Of a DNA stretch of 7,756 nt, positions 4,170 to 7,756 are shown one piece after another. Origin of the DNA: JANXQG01 sp037147235 (GTDB taxonomy: Bacteria > Planctomycetota > Planctomycetia > Pirellulales > Thermoguttaceae). The notes below the pieces were generated by a model, which saw nothing but the letters and a program-made list of their open reading frames with translations, was not told where the DNA came from and ran no database searches. The stretch spans positions 1 through 7,756 of the forward strand of contig JBAWVO010000305.1 of NCBI GenBank assembly GCA_037147235.1, read 5' to 3'. Within the stretch, counting starts at the first letter, position 1; the number at the start of each line of letters is the position of its first letter. The position numbers and the translations under genes were made by a program.

Positions 4170-7100
4170 ATGCAGAAATTAAACGTCAAGCGAGTGATTA
4201 TCCTTCTCGTCGTGGTACTCGCCTTAATCGGCAGCGGATATGGTCTGCACGGTTATCAGATCCAGCGCAATGCGTCTGCCTTCAAAAACCTCGCGGAAGC
4301 TGCCTGGCATGACGATCCCCGACGGATTTCGGATGCCGTTGCGTTGATGAAGAGTTACCTGGTTCTCAAGCCGCGCGATTACGAGGCCATGGAGGAGTTG
4401 GGCTTCTGGTATGCCGACTGCGGCTATTTCCCCAGTGCTTCGGCAACGCTGGAAGAATTGTTAAAAGTGCTCGAGAAGCAAGAATCACCCGATCTGCCCA
4501 GGATTCAAAAAGTGCGGCGAAAATTGATCGAAGCCGCCCTGGCCCAGGGACGCTGCGGAGATGCCGTCCCTCACCTGAAGGTCCTCAACGTGGAACTCCC
4601 CGACGACGTGGACGTCTGGAACTTGTTGGGAAAGTGCCAGGTCACGCTGGGACGCGAAGAGGAGGCCATCAAGAGCTTTACCACCGCCATTGGATTGAAA
4701 CCCGACCGTGTCGATATCTACTACAACAAGGCGATGGTCCTCCGTTTTCCTCCCGTGCTGAATGTCGATGCCGCCGAAAAGTGCATGGCCCAGATGATCG
4801 CCCAAAAAGACAACGCCAAATCAGCCGTCGCGCACCACATCTACGGCATGTGGCTCACGGAACTCGGAAAATTCGACGAGGCTCTCAAGCAGGCGAAGGC
4901 CACCCTTGCCCTCGATAAGGACCACCCGGGTGGGCTTTATTTGGCAGGGCAGTCGGAGCTGGCCTTGCGTAATTTTTCCAAGGCCCAGGACTACGCACGG
5001 CAGGGAATGAAGGTGGCCCCCCAAGATTTCGCCATGTATGTTCTCATGGCCGATATCCTGATCCACAATGATCAGCGCGATAAGGCTGTCGAAATCTTGA
5101 AAACCGGCATCAAAATCAACGAGGCCAAAAGCTCCAAAGCCCAGCTCCTCTGGCACCTGGCAAACATCTACCTCGACAGCCGCGGCAGCACGGACGCCAA
5201 GAGCATCGCCGAAGCACTCGATTGCATGCGGAGGATGCGCGACTACAAAGTCTCGCCCATCCAGTTGGCTTTTCTCGACGCCCGCGTACTTTACGCCAAC
5301 GACGATTGGAAAGCGGCACGTGAAAAATTTGAAAAAGTCCGTCCGCAAATGACGGATTCCGCGTCGTTGATGAAGAGCCTCGACTACTGGATCGGCTATT
5401 GCTACCTTCAGCAAGGGAACCCCGACCAGGCCATGGCCGCCTTTCGTCGTTCGTTGAGCTTTGATAAGTTCTTCTTCAAGGCACGCGATAGCATCGCCCA
5501 AATCTTCTCCGCCAACGGCCAACTCCAAAACGCGGCCGAGGAATACCGACTGGCCGTGATCGGCAGCCCCGGCAATACCGAAGCCCGGCTCGCCTTCGCA
5601 CGAACGCTCGTACTCTTGAATATCCGCCGCAGCCCCGCGGAGCAGAACTGGGACGAAGTCCAACGCGTGCTCCAGCAGGCCGAGAATCTCAGTCCCAACG
5701 ACGGACAGATCAAATTGCTGATCGCCGAGATGCTCCTCGCGCGCGGACAGGCGCAGCAAGCCGGCGACCTCCTCGAGTCGCTCCAGGAGAGTTCTCCCAA
5801 GGGCGTGTTGTTCTGGATCGCTCGGGCCAATCTGGCTGCACGGCGCGGAGAAGCCGAGCAGGCCAAGAAGATTCTCGCCGAAGCCCAATCCAAACTCGGC
5901 GATCTGGTGTCTCTCCGTCTCGCCCAAGCGCCGATCTTATTGCGCGAGCTGGGCAGCCAGGCCGGAATCGAAATCGATAAGCTCGCCGAAAACGTCAAGG
6001 CATTCTCCCCTGCGGAAAAAACGAGTCTCTGGAGCGGTCTCGCGAATAATCTCCTGGAAATCAAAGAATACGACCGGGCCAAGCGGCTTTGTACGCAGAT
6101 TGCGCAACTGCAACCGCACGACGCCACCATCCGCTACCGCCTCCTGGAGTTGGCCCTCGTCACGCACGACGCCCGCGATCCGGCCGCCTCGCGGGCCGAG
6201 CTTGACCGAGTGCTGGAAGAGATCGACGCTATCGCCGGGCGCGGTCCGCTCTGGATGTACGGCATGGCGGTCGGACTCAAGCTCGCGGCCGCGGACGGCA
6301 AGCCGGTGACACTGGCGACTGCGGACGATAAGCCGTCGAAGCTCACGGCCGCTCCGCAAGGCAATTTGGAATTCACGCCGAAAAAACTCTTGACGGCCGC
6401 CATGGACTACGCCACCCAGGCGCAAAAGCTGCGGCTCGCCTGGTCGCGGCCCCATGTCTTGAAAGGAGAGATCTGCCGCCAACAAGGCAATGACGAAGAA
6501 GCCCTCCAGCACTACATGCAGGCCTCCCTCAACGGCGATCGCGACCTGAACTTCATCCGCCTTCTCCTGCAAATGCTCTTCGAGCGGCAGCGCTACCAAG
6601 AAGCCGAGCAGGTCATCCACCGCCTCGACAGCAACCGAACGCCCCTGACCTCCGAGATCGAGCAGAAAAAGGCTGAAATTTTTACCCTCTGGGGGCCTTT
6701 CGACCGCGCCCTCGATTCCGCCAGCTCCGCTTACAACCCCGCCTCCGAAGACTACCGCGACCATATCTGGCACGGCCAAGTGCTAAAACTCCTCGCCCGC
6801 AGGGCAGAGCAGGAGGGCCATCTCGACAAGCTCCAAGACATCGCCCAGAGTGCTGAAAAATCGCTTCGCCGTGCCTGCCAAATTGCCCCCAATGCCCCCG
6901 AGTGCCGCGTGGAACTCGTCCAACTCCTTGTCGCTACCCACCAAAAGAAAGAAGCATCCATCGCCGCCGACGATGCCCGGGAGATGATCCCCCTGAATGC
7001 TTCTCCTTTGGCCATGGGCTATATCCATGAGGCCCTCGGCGAGACCCAAAAAGCGGGCCAATGCTACGAAAAAGCCGTCCAACTCAAGCCCGACCTCCCC

Positions 7101-7756
7101 ATGGCCGTCCGCCTGCTCGCCGATTTCTATCTCCGCAACCAAGATATTCAGCGCGCTACCCCGCTCATCGAGCGGCTCTTGAGCGGTACACTACAAACCA
7201 GCGAAAGCGATCTCGTCGCGGCGCGCCGCATGAAGGCGATCCTCTTGGCCAACGAGGGCTATTCCAAACGCAAGGAGGCGAGCGAACTCATCGATCGAAA
7301 CCTCGCCTCGCCCATGGCCTCGCCCCAGGACAAACGTCTCAAAATTCAATTCCTCCTCGCGGATCCCCGGCAGGTACGCGGCCCACTCGTCCACGAACTG
7401 GCGGTAAGCCTAGTGACAACCGGCGGGAGCGAGCCCGACCCCGAAGATCGATTCCAACTCGCTCGATTGTATCAGGCCCGCAGTGATTGGGGTCGCTGCC
7501 GGGAGCAGATGGAAAAGCTTGTCAGTGGCAGCCAAGGCAATTCTCGCCATCTTGCGGCCTACGTCCGCATGCTCCTCGATCAGAACCAACTCAACGATGC
7601 CGAGCTATGGCTCGATCAACTCGAGCGCGTTTCCAAAACAGCGGCCTCGGTCGCCTTCCGCGCCGAACTGCTGTTCCTTCGCAAACAGTGGGGCAAAGTC
7701 CCCGGCTTCCTCGCCGACTACATTAGGGCGGGGAGCGGGGAGAAGGGAGCGGGGAG
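4170..7756 (+). CDS. Large membrane-anchored TPR-repeat protein (3' end outside window)
   Basis: The first 1195 codons are open without a stop, and the gene continues past the right edge. Residues 1-8 are basic (MQKLNVKR) and are followed by a transmembrane helix at about 9-25 (VIILLVVVLALIGSGYG). This predicts a single anchor with the body outside the cytoplasm. The rest is almost entirely helical repeats. A canonical TPR lies at 146-179 (DDVDVWNLLGKCQVTLGREE, then AIKSFTTAIGLKPD), three in a row at about 221-320, more at about 404-483, and another near 946-985 ending in YEKAVQLKPD. A degenerate 10-residue repeat at about 705-728 makes a low-complexity linker. TPR arrays usually scaffold protein complexes; partners cannot be deduced here. 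Start and expression signals are an extended -10 box, a palindrome and GGAG. The visible end is a heptanucleotide repeat read in frame. No lipobox is seen, and there is no evidence for a PEP-CTERM role. Confidence 0.88.
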   Translation, partial: MQKLNVKRVIILLVVVLALIGSGYGLHGYQIQRNASAFKNLAEAAWHDDPRRISDAVALMKSYLVLKPRDYEAMEELGFWYADCGYFPSASATLEELLKVLEKQESPDLPRIQKVRRKLIEAALAQGRCGDAVPHLKVLNVELPDDVDVWNLLGKCQVTLGREEEAIKSFTTAIGLKPDRVDIYYNKAMVLRFPPVLNVDAAEKCMAQMIAQKDNAKSAVAHHIYGMWLTELGKFDEALKQAKATLALDKDHPGGLYLAGQSELALRNFSKAQDYARQGMKVAPQDFAMYVLMADILIHNDQRDKAVEILKTGIKINEAKSSKAQLLWHLANIYLDSRGSTDAKSIAEALDCMRRMRDYKVSPIQLAFLDARVLYANDDWKAAREKFEKVRPQMTDSASLMKSLDYWIGYCYLQQGNPDQAMAAFRRSLSFDKFFFKARDSIAQIFSANGQLQNAAEEYRLAVIGSPGNTEARLAFARTLVLLNIRRSPAEQNWDEVQRVLQQAENLSPNDGQIKLLIAEMLLARGQAQQAGDLLESLQESSPKGVLFWIARANLAARRGEAEQAKKILAEAQSKLGDLVSLRLAQAPILLRELGSQAGIEIDKLAENVKAFSPAEKTSLWSGLANNLLEIKEYDRAKRLCTQIAQLQPHDATIRYRLLELALVTHDARDPAASRAELDRVLEEIDAIAGRGPLWMYGMAVGLKLAAADGKPVTLATADDKPSKLTAAPQGNLEFTPKKLLTAAMDYATQAQKLRLAWSRPHVLKGEICRQQGNDEEALQHYMQASLNGDRDLNFIRLLLQMLFERQRYQEAEQVIHRLDSNRTPLTSEIEQKKAEIFTLWGPFDRALDSASSAYNPASEDYRDHIWHGQVLKLLARRAEQEGHLDKLQDIAQSAEKSLRRACQIAPNAPECRVELVQLLVATHQKKEASIAADDAREMIPLNASPLAMGYIHEALGETQKAGQCYEKAVQLKPDLPMAVRLLADFYLRNQDIQRATPLIERLLSGTLQTSESDLVAARRMKAILLANEGYSKRKEASELIDRNLASPMASPQDKRLKIQFLLADPRQVRGPLVHELAVSLVTTGGSEPDPEDRFQLARLYQARSDWGRCREQMEKLVSGSQGNSRHLAAYVRMLLDQNQLNDAELWLDQLERVSKTAASVAFRAELLFLRKQWGKVPGFLADYIRAGSGEKGAG
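6282..6353 (+). repeat. Degenerate 30-bp tandem repeat inside the TPR gene
   Basis: Two 30-base units (6282-6311 and 6312-6341) match at 21 of 30 positions and encode LAAADGKPVT and LATADDKPSK. A partial third unit, LTAA, follows. The unit length keeps the frame. It forms a Pro/Ala/Asp/Lys-rich linker between helical blocks, at about residues 705-728 of the protein. Confidence 0.45.
7728..7756. repeat. Heptanucleotide GCGGGGA tandem repeat at right edge
   Basis: Units of seven bases lie at 7728, 7735, 7742 (degenerate, GAAGGGA) and 7749, and the array is cut by the window edge. It is read in frame in the TPR gene as A-G-S-G-E-K-G-A-G. Because seven is not a multiple of three, each added or lost unit shifts the frame, although the pure repeat contains no stop in any frame on either strand. 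Confidence 0.7.

Noticed and set aside
3992..4189. Minus-strand open frame of 65 codons containing N-H-E-K-H-E-G
   Set aside because: This is the translation of an ACACGAA-type intergenic repeat plus the promoter region of the TPR gene, a familiar false gene.
4821..5927. Long minus-strand open frame (368 codons) opposite the TPR gene
   Set aside because: It lies wholly antisense to a gene with clear TPR motifs. The translation is without recognisable domain pattern and reflects the codon bias of the plus strand. The same applies to the minus frames at 5937-6779 and 6783-7142.

Overview
The window looks like a piece of a Planctomycetota chromosome, probably from the Pirellulales. I base this on resemblance, recalled rather than searched, of several proteins to families I associate with that phylum. 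These are short prepilin-like proteins with a G-x-L-T-[FM]-E-W-I-L-L-L-T-L-L-V-I-G core, a secreted aromatic-rich protein with a YPGN...YNYR...FEYPW core, a protein ending in a FRVPSPNQE...EEGWP...RGDGTG module, and a very large membrane-anchored TPR protein. The dispersed intergenic palindromes also fit. No rRNA, tRNA, CRISPR array or transposase gene was seen.

Left half (about 113-2781): every gene is on the minus strand, so transcription runs right to left. In that order they are a secreted aromatic-rich protein (2299-2781), a prepilin-like protein joined to it by an ATGA overlap (2054-2302), a REP-like palindrome at its stop codon, a 406-base gap holding a plausible promoter, a secreted stand-alone pilus-secretin N-domain protein (1246-1647), and two paralogous prepilin-like proteins (781-1143 and 224-583). 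A strong intrinsic terminator (113-139) closes the series. All three prepilin-like proteins have Gly followed by four residues and Glu at +5, then a hydrophobic helix. This is the class III (Flp/Tad type) prepilin processing pattern. With the T2SS/T3SS pil_N-type domain protein, it suggests a locus for pilins or pseudopilins of a Tad-like fibre. No ATPase, platform protein, full secretin or prepilin peptidase lies in the window, so any machinery must be elsewhere.

Right half (about 3068-7756): the genes are on the plus strand. First comes a 267-residue protein of unknown function with a possible winged-helix-like C-terminus (3141-3944), followed by a long stem-loop. An intergenic region then carries an extended -10 promoter and a palindrome. 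Last is an N-terminally anchored TPR protein that starts at 4170 and runs off the right edge after 1195 codons.

Repeats deserve attention. Two 92% identical, 99-bp REP-like palindromes flank the 2054-2781 gene pair. A 19-bp palindromic motif is identical upstream of the 2299-2781 gene and the TPR gene, in the same orientation relative to each. A heptanucleotide repeat is read in frame at the right edge of the TPR gene.
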